Below are positions 17,718 to 27,300 of a stretch of DNA of 64,000 nt, in pieces. Numbering within the stretch: position 1 is the stretch's first letter; the number at the start of each line of letters is the position of its first letter. Position numbers and translations under genes: made by a program. The notes beneath the pieces are model-generated. The model worked only from the letters and a program-made list of their open reading frames with translations. It did not search any database and had not been told where the DNA came from. The stretch comes from Chengkuizengella axinellae (GTDB taxonomy: Bacteria; Bacillota; Bacilli; Paenibacillales; KCTC-33759), in the NCBI RefSeq assembly GCF_030730905.1, contig NZ_JAVAMP010000001.1, forward strand, positions 496,001 to 560,000, given 5' to 3'.

Positions 17718-18938
17718 ATGAATCAGGAAACAATCAAAATTATTAAATCAACTGTACCGGTTTTACAAGAGCGTGGGGAAGAAATTACAAGTGTTTTTTA
17801 TAAACTTATGTTTGGTAATCACCCAGAACTTTTAAATATTTTTAATCATGCAAATCAAAAACAAGGCAGACAACAAAAAGCACTGGCTGGAAGTGTATAT
17901 GCTGCAGCTGCCAATATAGATAATTTAGAAACGATTCTCCCTGTTGTAAAAGCGATTGCTCATAAACATCGCAGTTTAGGCATTAAACCAGAACAGTATC
18001 CAATTGTTGGTAAACATTTGTTGTTAGCGATCAAAGAAGTATTAGGAGATGCAGCTACGGATGAAATCATGAAAGCATGGGAAGAGGCTTATGGTATCAT
18101 TGCCGATGTCTTTATCTCTGTTGAACAAGAAATGTATCAAGAGGCTGAGACAGCTAATGGGGGTTGGAAAGACTTTAGAAATTTTGTGATTGATAAAAAG
18201 GTCGAAGAAAGTAAAGTTATAACCTCTTTTTATTTACGCCCAGAAGATGGAAAACAAATTTCCAGCTTTCAACCTGGTCAATATATCAGTATTAAAATGG
18301 ATGATATAGAAGGTCAGAAAAATTCACACATAAGACAATACAGTTTATCAGATTCACCAGACAAAAGTGTTTATCGGATCAGTGTTAAAAAGGAAGCAGG
18401 TTTTGAAGATAGACCAGATGGGGTAGTATCAAGTTATTTGCACGATCATGTGAACGAAGGTGATGTTGTCAAAATCAGTGCCCCAGCTGGAGACTTTGTA
18501 TTAAATACAAATCATGATCTGCCAATTGTTCTTATTAGTGGTGGTGTTGGTCTTACTCCAATGATCAGTATGTTAAATCATTTAGTAGAAAAAGAGCCAA
18601 CAAGACCTGTGTATTTTGTTCATGCTGCAATCAACAGTGAGTATCATGCTTTTAGAAACCATGTTCAACAGTTAGCTGCTAAACATGATCAGGTAAAATC
18701 TTTAGTGTGTTATCAAAGTCCTACAGAACAAGATAAACAATCCAGTGAATTTGAAAAAGAAGGTTTCATTGAAATGGAATGGTTGAAGAGTATTTTGCCT
18801 TCCCATGAAGCAGATTTCTATTTCTGTGGACCTGTACCATTTATGAAAGTTATTTATAAAGGGTTAAAAGATTGGGGAGTAAATGCAGAAGATATTCATT
18901 ATGAATTTTTTGGTCCAAAGGATGAAATAGAGGAGTAG
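17718..18938 (+). CDS. hmp: Flavohemoprotein Hmp, nitric oxide dioxygenase (406 aa)
   Basis: Three domains in order: a globin (about residues 1-140, with the proximal-histidine region VKAIAHKHRSLGI), an FAD domain with RQYSLSDSPD near 213, and an NAD(P)H domain with LISGGVGLTPMISML near 272 and YFCGPVPFM near 372. The enzyme oxidises nitric oxide to nitrate with oxygen and NAD(P)H in the cytoplasm. AGGAGGAAC precedes the ATG. Divergent nsrR and an NsrR-like operator upstream indicate control by nitric oxide. Full length for the family. Confidence 0.95.
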   Translation: MNQETIKIIKSTVPVLQERGEEITSVFYKLMFGNHPELLNIFNHANQKQGRQQKALAGSVYAAAANIDNLETILPVVKAIAHKHRSLGIKPEQYPIVGKHLLLAIKEVLGDAATDEIMKAWEEAYGIIADVFISVEQEMYQEAETANGGWKDFRNFVIDKKVEESKVITSFYLRPEDGKQISSFQPGQYISIKMDDIEGQKNSHIRQYSLSDSPDKSVYRISVKKEAGFEDRPDGVVSSYLHDHVNEGDVVKISAPAGDFVLNTNHDLPIVLISGGVGLTPMISMLNHLVEKEPTRPVYFVHAAINSEYHAFRNHVQQLAAKHDQVKSLVCYQSPTEQDKQSSEFEKEGFIEMEWLKSILPSHEADFYFCGPVPFMKVIYKGLKDWGVNAEDIHYEFFGPKDEIEE

Positions 18939-18962
18939 AATTTCAAGAAAGAACTATATATT

Positions 18963-19007
18963 AAAAGCCTTAGGTTAGAGGAAGTTTCAAACCTAGGGCT
19001 TTTTTTT
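18963..19007 (+). terminator. Terminator after hmp
   Basis: AAAAGCC with TTAGGTT pairs with AACCTA and GGGCTTTT, and seven T follow. Confidence 0.85.
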
Positions 19008-19052
19008 GAAGTATAGAAAATATAACTTTCCATCCTCATATTGGCTTAGGGC

Positions 19053-19110
19053 CCCGCAAAAGTAATAGGATTAATATTCAGAGCATTGCTTCACTTTTGT
19101 GGGTTATTTT
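19053..19110 (+). terminator. Possible long-loop terminator between convergent genes
   Basis: CCCGCAAAAGT pairs with ACTTTTGTGGG (one G-U) across a 29-base loop, followed by TTATTTT. The long loop makes function less certain. Confidence 0.4.
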
Positions 19111-19134
19111 AAAGTTGGCTTTGTCTTGCAAATG

Positions 19135-20238
19135 TTATTTTAAGAATTCTGTTAGTTCTTCTTCAGTTGTGTCTGAAGCTAACCAGCGATCTATTATCGT
19201 TTTTACTTTATTGTATTCTGAATCACTAACGTAATTATACCAAATGCGCTGTGGATTATCATTGGAAGAAACACCATCCAACGTATAAGTATGAATCTGG
19301 GGGTTGTCGGATTTAAGATATAAAGTAGATAAATCCTTGATTAAGTCGGGTTTCATATCTGTTTTTAAATTTTCACCTACGATTTCAATAACATCAAATA
19401 CTTTTGTAATATTTGTTATTTTTTTTGCTTCTTCTAGTATGGCTATGATGACTTCTTGATGTCGTCCTGCCCTTCCAAAATCACCTTGTGCATCAGAACG
19501 GAATCTTGCAAATTTTAAAGCTTCTTCCCCCGAGTAACTTTCTTTGCCTCCAACTACGATAACAACAGAGCCAGAACTTGTATATTTGATAAGATCTTTA
19601 TCAACGGGTAAACTAACTCCTCCTAAAGCATCCACTAGCTGTGTAAAACCATAAAAATTAATTTTTGCATAATTTTGAATGGGAATATCAAAGTAATTTT
19701 CAACTGTATCTTTAGCTAACTTCACTCCACCAAAAGCAAATGCATGATTGATTTTATCTTTTCCACTACGCCCAGGTATTTCTACATAAGTATCTCTTGG
19801 AATGGATAAAAGAAGTACTTTTAGATCAGAAGGTCTCACAATGGATAAAATCATGCTGTCTGACCTACCTTGTTCCTCACCCCTAGCATCTTCTCCTAGC
19901 AGCAATATGGCAAAGGGATCATTCATCTCCGATGTTGTTTCATTCTTTTCAACACTTTCTTCCTTAGATCTAATTGGTCTTGGAAAAAGTTGAAAGCTGA
20001 TGAATCCGGGGTTATTTAGTTGATGTAATTGATTTGTTTCATTTTCTTCATTTTTATCATTTGTTTCTAAAATGCTCTTTTCTTCTGTTAAGGGCTCATA
20101 AGATTGTTCCAACATTTCTTCGAGATGTTGTGAAAAAAACCAATTGAAGGCCATTAGTTTGATCGTATTTTTAAGAAAATAACTTGAGGTAGTAATAATG
20201 ACAATTGCACTTAGTATGTAAATGTATTTTTTTTTCAT
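19135..20238 (-). CDS. LytR-CpsA-Psr (LCP) family protein (367 aa)
   Basis: A single N-terminal transmembrane helix (YIYILSAIVIITTSSYFL) anchors an extracellular enzyme. After an acidic spacer of about 80 residues, the LCP domain begins at FAILLLGEDARGEEQGRSDSMILSI, with RPSDLKVLLLSIPRDTYVEI and later KINHAFAFGG and FARFRSDAQGDFGRAGRHQ. The conserved Asp and Arg residues bind the pyrophosphate of polyprenyl-linked substrates. Family members transfer teichoic acids or other glycopolymers from the lipid carrier to peptidoglycan. It stands alone, with a leader that contains two strong hairpins (20305-20399). Confidence 0.9.
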   Translation of the reverse strand: MKKKYIYILSAIVIITTSSYFLKNTIKLMAFNWFFSQHLEEMLEQSYEPLTEEKSILETNDKNEENETNQLHQLNNPGFISFQLFPRPIRSKEESVEKNETTSEMNDPFAILLLGEDARGEEQGRSDSMILSIVRPSDLKVLLLSIPRDTYVEIPGRSGKDKINHAFAFGGVKLAKDTVENYFDIPIQNYAKINFYGFTQLVDALGGVSLPVDKDLIKYTSSGSVVIVVGGKESYSGEEALKFARFRSDAQGDFGRAGRHQEVIIAILEEAKKITNITKVFDVIEIVGENLKTDMKPDLIKDLSTLYLKSDNPQIHTYTLDGVSSNDNPQRIWYNYVSDSEYNKVKTIIDRWLASDTTEEELTEFLK

Positions 20239-20674
20239 TAGAAAAACTCCTAAAATGAATTTCGTATCCTTATGTTTTCCCTTTGCAAGAAAAATATAAA
20301 GAGAATCTAACTTTCAGATATCTTGCTGAAAGTTAGATGACCTTATCGAGTGAAATTATGCTGTTATCTCCCTTTGAAAGAGAGGGAGTCTTGCAGCATG
20401 AGAAAGTGATAAAGTAAGTTTACACGAACCATTTTTAGAAGTATGTCAAAGCTTGCTTTAGATTAATAAATATTTTTTGTCGATTTTACCTTCTACGTGT
20501 CTAAATTGAGATGGTTGAAACATTTAACTGTAAATGTGGTAAAAGTGGATGGGGGTCTAATATTGCCGGGTATGCCCGAGGATGTTTAAATATCATTCAT
20601 AGATTTCTTGAAATTATAACTAAGAAGGTGTAGATAGAAATTACACCTTCTTTCAAAATAACTTTAACAAAAAA
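20239..20674. other. 436-base region between LCP gene and recQ with hairpins
   Basis: Holds two hairpins that would lie in the 5' leader of the LCP gene and the recQ terminator. The first has 13 perfect pairs (20305-20317 with 20326-20338). The second has ATGCTG/CAGCAT outside and CTCCCT/AGGGAG inside (20358-20399). A 40-codon ORF (20511-20633) is judged doubtful. Confidence 0.5.
20622..20652 (-). terminator. Terminator after recQ
   Basis: AAGAAGGTGTA and TACACCTTCTT form eleven perfect pairs around a nine-base loop; moderately T-rich sequence follows on the minus strand. Confidence 0.65.
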
Positions 20675-22456
20675 CTAAGAAGCTGAGAAATCAGAAATAA
20701 GCTCAATAAATCTTTCACCATATTTTTGATACTTGGCTTGTCCTACACCTTTAATGGCTAAAAATGAAATTTCATTTGTCGGACGTTTTGTACACATTTC
20801 TACTAATGAAGCATCATGGAAAATGGTGAATGGAGGGAGATTTTCTTCATCTGCTATCTCCTTGCGCAATTTGCGAAGCTCAGTGAACAGTGCTTCGTCA
20901 TATGGAACAGTCTTTTCTTCTTTAGCAATGACTTGGACTTTCTGAAATACTTTTTCCTCACCTTTTAAAACCTGAATGGATTTGTTGTTTAACCTGACGG
21001 TTGGATATTTGCTTTCTGTCAATTCAAGAAAACCATCAGCGATAAGCAGTTGAATAAGTTGAATGACTTCTTTTTCTTTCTTTTCTTTCATTAATCCGTA
21101 GGTAGATAATTTGTTGAAGCCGAACTGCAATACCTTACTGTCAGATGAACCTTTTAATACCTTTGCAGTTAAAGTGACTCCGAATCGTTCCTTCATTCTT
21201 TTAACATTAGAAATGACCTTTAAGGCTTCGTTTGTGATGTCTGTTAGCTCTCGATCATCTATACAGTTACTGCATTTATGACAGATATCGTATGTCTGAT
21301 CTCCAAAATAACGTACGATATATTGTTGTAAACAGCTGCTGGTATGGCAATAATCAATCATTTGCTGCAGCTGACTATATGCTTTTGCTTTATAGGTATC
21401 ATCCTTTTCAGATTGTTCAATTAAATACTTTTGAGTAATAATATCTTGAGGTGAAAAGATCAGTATACATTCACCAGGTTCTCCGTCTCTACCCGCTCGA
21501 CCAGCTTCCTGATAATAAGATTCAATATTCTTAGGTAGATTAAGGTGGATTACAAATCTGACGTTGGATTTATCAATTCCCATTCCAAAGGCGTTTGTTG
21601 CTACAATGATTTTAACGTCATCAAACAAAAACCGATCTTGATTCGATTTTCGTTCTTTTTCTGATAAACCAGCATGGTATTTGTCAACACTAAAACCCAT
21701 TTTTTTCAAAGTCTCATAACATTGATCTACCTCTTTCCGAGTTGATGCATAAATCACACCAGATTCCTCAGTTCGATTCTGTAGATAGGTTTGTAAAAAA
21801 TCTTGCTTGTTAGCCCCTTTAAGTATTGAAAATGAAAGATTGTTTCTTGCGTAACCTGTTTTGGTGATGTGTGGATTTTTCAGGTTTAAATTACGAACAA
21901 TATCTGCTTCAACCTTATCTGTTGCAGTAGCAGTGAATGCAGCAACAACTGGTCTTTGTGGTAATTTGCGGATGAAACTGTAAATGTTCATATAACTAGG
22001 TCTGAAATCGTGTCCCCACTGTGAAATACAATGAGCCTCATCAATTGCAATTAAAGGGATTTGAATGTTATGAAGTCGTTCTATAAATGGTTCTGAATCC
22101 AACCTTTCAGGAGCGATGTAAACCAGTTTGTATTTATTCATAGAAATATTCATCATTCGATTGTTCATTTCTTTTACTGATACAGAGCTATTTATATACG
22201 TGCTCGACACGCCCATACTATTTAAAGTATCTACCTGATCCTTCATTAGTGAAATTAATGGAGAAATAACGAAGGTTGTTCCTTCCATTAATAGAGCTGG
22301 CAGTTGGTAACATAATGATTTTCCCCCACCTGTTGGCATGATGCCTAGAGAATCTTTCTTTTGTAATATACTTTTCACAATATCTTGCTGCCCTTGTTTA
22401 AAGGAAGTATAACCATATACATCTTTTAACTTCTCATACATAAATTGCTCCATCAT
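20675..22456 (-). CDS. recQ: ATP-dependent DNA helicase RecQ (593 aa)
   Basis: Superfamily 2 helicase: Walker A GIMPTGGGKSLCYQLP (residues 39-54), the DEAH box in IDEAHCISQWGHDFRPSY, and motif VI QEAGRAGRDGEPG. The zinc-binding RQC part has cysteines in SSCLQQYIVRYFGD and DICHKCSNC. The C-terminal HRDC domain ends with FLAIKGVGQAKYQKYGERF. It unwinds DNA 3' to 5' in recombination and repair. Two ATG codons follow AAAGGAAG; the first (22456) is used, and the upstream ten codons have no binding site. Full length. Confidence 0.93.
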   Translation of the reverse strand: MMEQFMYEKLKDVYGYTSFKQGQQDIVKSILQKKDSLGIMPTGGGKSLCYQLPALLMEGTTFVISPLISLMKDQVDTLNSMGVSSTYINSSVSVKEMNNRMMNISMNKYKLVYIAPERLDSEPFIERLHNIQIPLIAIDEAHCISQWGHDFRPSYMNIYSFIRKLPQRPVVAAFTATATDKVEADIVRNLNLKNPHITKTGYARNNLSFSILKGANKQDFLQTYLQNRTEESGVIYASTRKEVDQCYETLKKMGFSVDKYHAGLSEKERKSNQDRFLFDDVKIIVATNAFGMGIDKSNVRFVIHLNLPKNIESYYQEAGRAGRDGEPGECILIFSPQDIITQKYLIEQSEKDDTYKAKAYSQLQQMIDYCHTSSCLQQYIVRYFGDQTYDICHKCSNCIDDRELTDITNEALKVISNVKRMKERFGVTLTAKVLKGSSDSKVLQFGFNKLSTYGLMKEKKEKEVIQLIQLLIADGFLELTESKYPTVRLNNKSIQVLKGEEKVFQKVQVIAKEEKTVPYDEALFTELRKLRKEIADEENLPPFTIFHDASLVEMCTKRPTNEISFLAIKGVGQAKYQKYGERFIELISDFSAS

Positions 22457-22675
22457 AAACTTCCTTTCATTGAACCCATAAATCATTCATATAAATGATT
22501 CATAATATCTTAAGTTTGACCTTTTTAATTATTCTAAAATATGGAATAATGAAATTAATACTGTATTATAGCAATTTTAACACTTACTTTATTCTAAGAC
22601 ATCCTCTAAAGGTCTTTAATAAGTAATCTATTGTGATATATTTAGTTTACTAAAATTGAGAAAGGAGGTTTATTG

Positions 22676-23218
22676 ATGAAAAATGAAGCTTTGTTAATCG
22701 TAGACATGAGCAATGATTTTGTACATGAAAAAGGCTCTTTAACTGCGGGTGAGCCTGCTCAAAAAATAGTTCCTTACATTGTGGAAACAGCGCAGACTTT
22801 TTTAGAGAATGAAGGATTAGTTGTTGTAACAATGGATGCTCATCAAGAAAATGATGCGCACTTTGAATTATGGCCTCCGCATAATGTTGTAGGTAGCTGG
22901 GGACAGAAGTTGTATGGGGAGCTGGAAACATGGTATGAACAAAACAAAAGCAACAAAAGATTGTTTTATGTACCGAAGGAAAATTACAATGCATTTCATG
23001 GTACGGATTTAAAAATGATATTAAATGGTTGGAACGTGGACAAAGTTCATGTAGTGGGTGTTTGTACAGACATATGTGACTTTTTAACATTAGCAGGTGC
23101 GGATGCGAATGGATTTAAAACCGCTGTACATGATAGAGGTTCTGCAACATTTACAAAACATCATGAGTTGTTTTTAGAACAGGCAAAACTATGTTTTCAT
23201 ACAGAGATTATTAGGTGA
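22676..23218 (+). CDS. Nicotinamidase / isochorismatase-family hydrolase (180 aa)
   Basis: An alpha/beta hydrolase of the PncA type. The catalytic triad can be placed as Asp10 (LIVDMSNDF), Lys101 (FYVPKENYNAF) and Cys130 (VGVCTDIC). The metal site is MDAHQENDAHF (Asp54, His56, His62). It probably converts nicotinamide to nicotinate, because the next gene, 16 bases downstream, is nicotinate phosphoribosyltransferase. The ATG at 22676 follows AAAGGAGG; an in-frame TTG just before it has worse spacing. Confidence 0.88.
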   Translation: MKNEALLIVDMSNDFVHEKGSLTAGEPAQKIVPYIVETAQTFLENEGLVVVTMDAHQENDAHFELWPPHNVVGSWGQKLYGELETWYEQNKSNKRLFYVPKENYNAFHGTDLKMILNGWNVDKVHVVGVCTDICDFLTLAGADANGFKTAVHDRGSATFTKHHELFLEQAKLCFHTEIIR

Positions 23219-23234
23219 GAAAAAAGGTGATGGG

Positions 23235-24671
23235 ATGAATACAAATTTAACAACATTTGCAGATTTATATCAATTTACAATGATGTACGGTTATTACAAA
23301 ACTGGAAAAATGGACGAAGAGGTTGCATTCGATTTGTTTTTCAGAAAAAATCCTTTTCACAACGGGTATACCATTGCAGCGGGTTTAGAAACAGTAATAC
23401 AGTACATTCAAAACCTGAGTTTTACTGATTCAGATATTGATTATTTAAAATCAACAGGATTATTTCAGGATGAGAATTTCTTTGATTACTTGCAAAATTT
23501 AAGTTTTACTGGCGATCTTTACGCTATGCCAGAAGGAACTGTTGTATTTCCGAATGAACCGTTAATTAAAGTTAGAACTAGATTATTTGAAGCACAATTT
23601 ATCGAAACTGCGTTACTAACACAGATTGGGCACCAAAGCTTGATCGCTACGAAAGCTAATCGAATGACTCGTGTAGCTAATGGCAAACCCATATTAGAAT
23701 TCGGTGCACGAAGAGCCCAGGGAGTTGAAAGTGCTGTGCTTGGCTCAAGAGCCTCTATCATTGGAGGGTGTAATTCAACCTCCAATGTGAAGGCCGGCAA
23801 AGAATATGACTTAATGATTTCAGGGACTCACGCTCATAGCTGGATTATGAGTTTTGATAGTGAGCTTGAAGCTTTTCAAAGTTATGCAGAAGCTTTCCCT
23901 GATCATCTAATTTTGCTAATAGATACTTTTGATACATTGAAATCAGGAATGCCAAATGCAATCAAAGTGTTTAGAGAAGTTAAGAAACAACATGGAGAAC
24001 TTAAAACATATGGAGTGCGTTTAGATAGCGGAGATTTAGCTTACTTAAGCAAAAAGGCTAGAGAAATGTTGGATGAAGCAGGTTTCCAAGAGGCTATCAT
24101 TGTTGCTTCGAATGATTTGGATGAATATACGATTCGAGAGCTAGAATCACAAGAAGCAAAAATTGATGCTTATGGTGTAGGCACAAAGCTCATTACTGCC
24201 TATGACCAACCTGCACTAGGCTGTGTCTATAAATTAGCCGCTGAAAAACTAAACGATAAGTGGATTCCAAAAATTAAGCGATCTGAAAACCCTGAGAAGA
24301 TTACGAATCCTGGTTTAAAAAAAGTATTGCGGTATATTGATGAGAAAAATGGTGAAGCTTTAGTTGATTTAATCATGTTAGAAGATGAACAAATTCCAAA
24401 CCAACCTTTTGAAGTGTTTGATCCCATTCATACTTGGAAAAGAAAAAAGGTGAAGCATTGTAAGTGGATTGAACTGCTGCAGCCTATTTTTATACAAGGC
24501 AAATTGGTATATGAGTCCCCCTCTATCAATGAAATTGTGGAGAATGTGCAGAGGAATTTGAGTAGTTTTTCAAAGGAACATAAACGATTCTCAAAACCAC
24601 ATATTTACCATGTTGATTTATCTCAAAATCTTTGGGATATGAAAATGAAATTGTTGGCTGAATTAGATTGA
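23235..24671 (+). CDS. pncB: Nicotinate phosphoribosyltransferase (478 aa)
   Basis: Starts MNTNLTTFADLYQFTMMYGYYKTGKMDEEVAFDLFFRKNPF, the conserved N-terminus of the family. It continues with EFGARRAQGVESAVLGSRASIIGGCNSTSN and ISGTHAHSWIMSF, and SGDLAYLSKKAREMLDEAGF. The enzyme makes nicotinate mononucleotide from nicotinate and phosphoribosyl pyrophosphate, entering NAD synthesis. With the nicotinamidase it forms a two-gene NAD-salvage operon. Full length with a good GTGATGGG region before the ATG. Confidence 0.95.
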   Translation: MNTNLTTFADLYQFTMMYGYYKTGKMDEEVAFDLFFRKNPFHNGYTIAAGLETVIQYIQNLSFTDSDIDYLKSTGLFQDENFFDYLQNLSFTGDLYAMPEGTVVFPNEPLIKVRTRLFEAQFIETALLTQIGHQSLIATKANRMTRVANGKPILEFGARRAQGVESAVLGSRASIIGGCNSTSNVKAGKEYDLMISGTHAHSWIMSFDSELEAFQSYAEAFPDHLILLIDTFDTLKSGMPNAIKVFREVKKQHGELKTYGVRLDSGDLAYLSKKAREMLDEAGFQEAIIVASNDLDEYTIRELESQEAKIDAYGVGTKLITAYDQPALGCVYKLAAEKLNDKWIPKIKRSENPEKITNPGLKKVLRYIDEKNGEALVDLIMLEDEQIPNQPFEVFDPIHTWKRKKVKHCKWIELLQPIFIQGKLVYESPSINEIVENVQRNLSSFSKEHKRFSKPHIYHVDLSQNLWDMKMKLLAELD

Positions 24672-24989
24672 TATGCATATCGCTGGATCTATATATGATT
24701 TGATTATTGAAGCCTTGGTCATCATGTATTATCTCTTTCTATATTAGGAAGAGATTTTTTATTGGAACTAATACAGAATTTATACGTATAGGATAATATA
24801 TCGCAATAAAAGGAACTCTATTTTATGTGTTGACTTCCCTTTTTATAAAATTTGAATCTTTAAGAAAGTGCATACAAACGATTTTTTTGATAAAATGAAG
24901 TCTACAGGATACAAGTTAACCATGAAAGTGGTTTTAACACAACTATATCAGGAGGTGAAGCCTTACCCGATTAGGTGTAAGGTAATTTT
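24672..24989. other. 318-base intergenic region with structured leader
   Basis: A loose hairpin AACCA/TGGTT near 24919-24935 precedes a strong AGGAGG (24950-24955). A hairpin CCTTAC/GTAAGG (24961-24966 with 24977-24982) and a T-rich run follow, reaching the TTG start of the next gene. No convincing promoter pair found. Confidence 0.5.
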
Positions 24990-26294
24990 TTGGATTATTT
25001 AAATTTATTGATTGTAGCACTACTTATATTTTTTACCGCTTTTTTTGTCGCAGTAGAATTTGCAATTGTCAAAGTAAGAAGTACAAGAATTGATGCTTTA
25101 GTAACAGAAGGGAATAACAATGCAAAAGCAGTAAGAAAGGTAATCGACAATCTTGATGGTTATTTATCTGGGGCGCAGCTCGGAATTACAATAACATCCT
25201 TAGGTTTAGGTTGGATTGGAGAACCTACAGTAGAGCATTTGTTGCATCCTATATTTCAATATTTCCAGTTATCAGAAACCGTAACTTCTACTTTATCCTT
25301 TGTGATTGCATTTAGCATTATTACTTTTTTACATGTAGTACTTGGGGAGTTAGCTCCAAAAACTATTGCGATTCAAAAAGCAGAAAGAGTTAGTTTGATG
25401 TTGGCAAGACCTTTGATATTATTTAATGCTATAATGTATCCTTTTATTTGGCTTTTAAATGGATCTGCGAGAATTTTAATAAAAATGTTTGGTATAAAAC
25501 CTGCATCAGAGCATGAAATGGCTCATACAGAAGAGGAGCTTCGTCTAATTATATCTGAGAGCTATAAAAGTGGGGAAATAAATCAATCGGAACTGCAATA
25601 TGTAAACAATATCTTCGAATTTGATGATCGACTAGCAAAAGAAATTATGATTCCAAGAACTGAAATCAGTGTGATCTATAAAAATAATGATGTAAAAGAA
25701 AACTTGGAAATCATCAATCGAGAAAAATATACGAGATATCCTGTTGCAAGTGAAGATAAAGATCAAATTATTGGGATGGTCAACGTAAAGGAGATATTTG
25801 GTGATTATATAAATGGGAAACAAGAGCCGCTTGAACACTATATTCGCCCAATCATACAAGTAATTGAGACCACGCCTATCAAAGATTTATTGACTGATTT
25901 ACAAAAGAACCGCATGCATATGGCTATTCTTGTTGATGAATATGGTGGTACTGCTGGATTAGTTACTGTAGAAGATATTTTAGAAGAAATCGTTGGTGAA
26001 ATTCGCGATGAATTTGATGAGAATGAGCAGCCAGAAATTAATAAAGTCAGTGAAACAAGTACCATCTTGGATGGGAAAGTCTTAATCGAAGATGTGAATG
26101 AACTATATAATTTAAATATAGAAAATAGGGAAATAGATACGATCGGTGGTTGGATTTTATCTGAAGCGGATGAAATAGAAGATGGAATCGTAGTTACAAA
26201 AGGCAGCTATGAGTTTGAAATTGTTGAACATGATGGGCATCAAGTTAAGAAAGTTGAAGTAAGAAAAAGTTCTTTTAAGAATGAAGATGAGTAG
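24990..26294 (+). CDS. CorC/HlyC-family membrane protein with CBS domains (434 aa)
   Basis: Domain order: DUF21/CNNM membrane domain (about residues 1-190, four hydrophobic segments, with LDGYLSGAQLGITITSLGLGWIGEPTVE), two CBS domains (about 210-330, with MHMAILVDEYGGTAGLVTVEDILEEIVGEI), and a C-terminal CorC_HlyC transporter-associated domain. Homologues are linked to magnesium, cobalt or manganese efflux; the label hemolysin is historical. The TTG start at 24990 gives the usual family N-terminus. A hairpin lies between the strong AGGAGG and the start codon, so translation may be structure-controlled. Confidence 0.85.
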   Translation: MDYLNLLIVALLIFFTAFFVAVEFAIVKVRSTRIDALVTEGNNNAKAVRKVIDNLDGYLSGAQLGITITSLGLGWIGEPTVEHLLHPIFQYFQLSETVTSTLSFVIAFSIITFLHVVLGELAPKTIAIQKAERVSLMLARPLILFNAIMYPFIWLLNGSARILIKMFGIKPASEHEMAHTEEELRLIISESYKSGEINQSELQYVNNIFEFDDRLAKEIMIPRTEISVIYKNNDVKENLEIINREKYTRYPVASEDKDQIIGMVNVKEIFGDYINGKQEPLEHYIRPIIQVIETTPIKDLLTDLQKNRMHMAILVDEYGGTAGLVTVEDILEEIVGEIRDEFDENEQPEINKVSETSTILDGKVLIEDVNELYNLNIENREIDTIGGWILSEADEIEDGIVVTKGSYEFEIVEHDGHQVKKVEVRKSSFKNEDE

Positions 26295-26319
26295 AGGAAT
26301 TATATTAGATGATATAAGT

Positions 26320-26359
26320 AAAAGTCAGCTTCCCTTGTAATTGGGTAAGCTGACTTTTT
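26320..26359 (+). terminator. Terminator after the CorC/HlyC gene
   Basis: AAAGTCAGCT with CCC pairs with GGG and AAGCTGACTTT, then TTTTTA. Convergent with azoR. Confidence 0.88.
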
Positions 26360-26425
26360 ATATATAAACATTGTTTGATTGAAATTCAGTTGTTTTATTA
26401 TAATGCTTTCGCATATGTTTTTATC

Positions 26426-27094
26426 TTATGAAAATATACGTTTTAAAAGTCCTTTTTTATCCAGATTCGCTGCTAATTGCTGTGCATCCTTGATTGCAGC
26501 TTCTTTGCTTTCTGCGGCTTTTTCAGGTCCCATCGCTATTCCTTCAGCAATAATGCTAGTAACATCAGTAACTCCTACAAAACCTAATACGGTTTTTAAG
26601 TGACTATCTCCAAAATTTGCTCCTGCAGCAGGACCTTCAGAGTAAATACCTCCAGTTGCTTGGATATGAACAGCTTTTTTCCCTTCTAATAAACCAACAG
26701 GTCCTGTTTCCGTATATTTAAAAGTTTTCCCTGCTATTGCAAATGTATCAATATAAGCCTTTAATACAGGTGGAAAACCAAAGTTCCACATCGGAGTAAC
26801 AAATACAAAACGATCCGCATCCATAAATTGATCTGTTAACTCGTTGATACGCCCTAATTTAGATTGTTGTTCGTTAGTTAATGAATCAAAGCTTTCTCCA
26901 GCACCTAACTTACCCCAAGCGCTAAGTACATCTGCATCAAGCAAAGGAATATTTTCTTCAAAAAGATCTAATTTTATCACTTCTACATCTCGATTTTTTT
27001 TAGTATAAGTTTCTAGAAATGTTTTACCTACTTGCTGACTTACTGAATTTTCTTCAGACAATGGATGAGCTGTAATATACAATAATTTTGACAC
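26426..27094 (-). CDS. azoR: FMN-dependent NADH-azoreductase (222 aa)
   Basis: A flavodoxin-like quinone reductase. Motifs: LLYITAHPLSEENSVSQQVGKTFLE (FMN phosphate loop), FVTPMWNFGFPPVLKAYIDTFAIAGKTFKYTETGPVGLLEGKKA (flavin ring region) and the glycine-rich ATGGIYSEGPAAG. It reduces quinones and azo compounds by two electrons from NADH and likely protects against thiol or quinone stress. It has no partner gene; the OYE homologue at 27301 is divergently transcribed and may share stress regulation. Confidence 0.9.
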   Translation of the reverse strand: MSKLLYITAHPLSEENSVSQQVGKTFLETYTKKNRDVEVIKLDLFEENIPLLDADVLSAWGKLGAGESFDSLTNEQQSKLGRINELTDQFMDADRFVFVTPMWNFGFPPVLKAYIDTFAIAGKTFKYTETGPVGLLEGKKAVHIQATGGIYSEGPAAGANFGDSHLKTVLGFVGVTDVTSIIAEGIAMGPEKAAESKEAAIKDAQQLAANLDKKGLLKRIFS

Positions 27095-27300
27095 TATTTA
27101 TCTCTCCTTAAAATGTTATTGGTTACTTTATGTAAGTAATAATAAAATAAATATTAACTTTTGTCAAGAATCTATATTTAGTTTATAAATCAAATAACCA
27201 ATGGTTTATTGATGGCGATATTCATTGTGAAAATAGTGGCAAACCTTTATCATGGTAGATAAGGAATGAAAAAAATGGATTCAAGGCGGGAGAAATTATA

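Noticed and set aside
24900..24989. Manganese (yybP-ykoY) riboswitch before the CorC/HlyC gene
   Set aside because: The two conserved internal loops of that riboswitch cannot be found; only simple hairpins are present.
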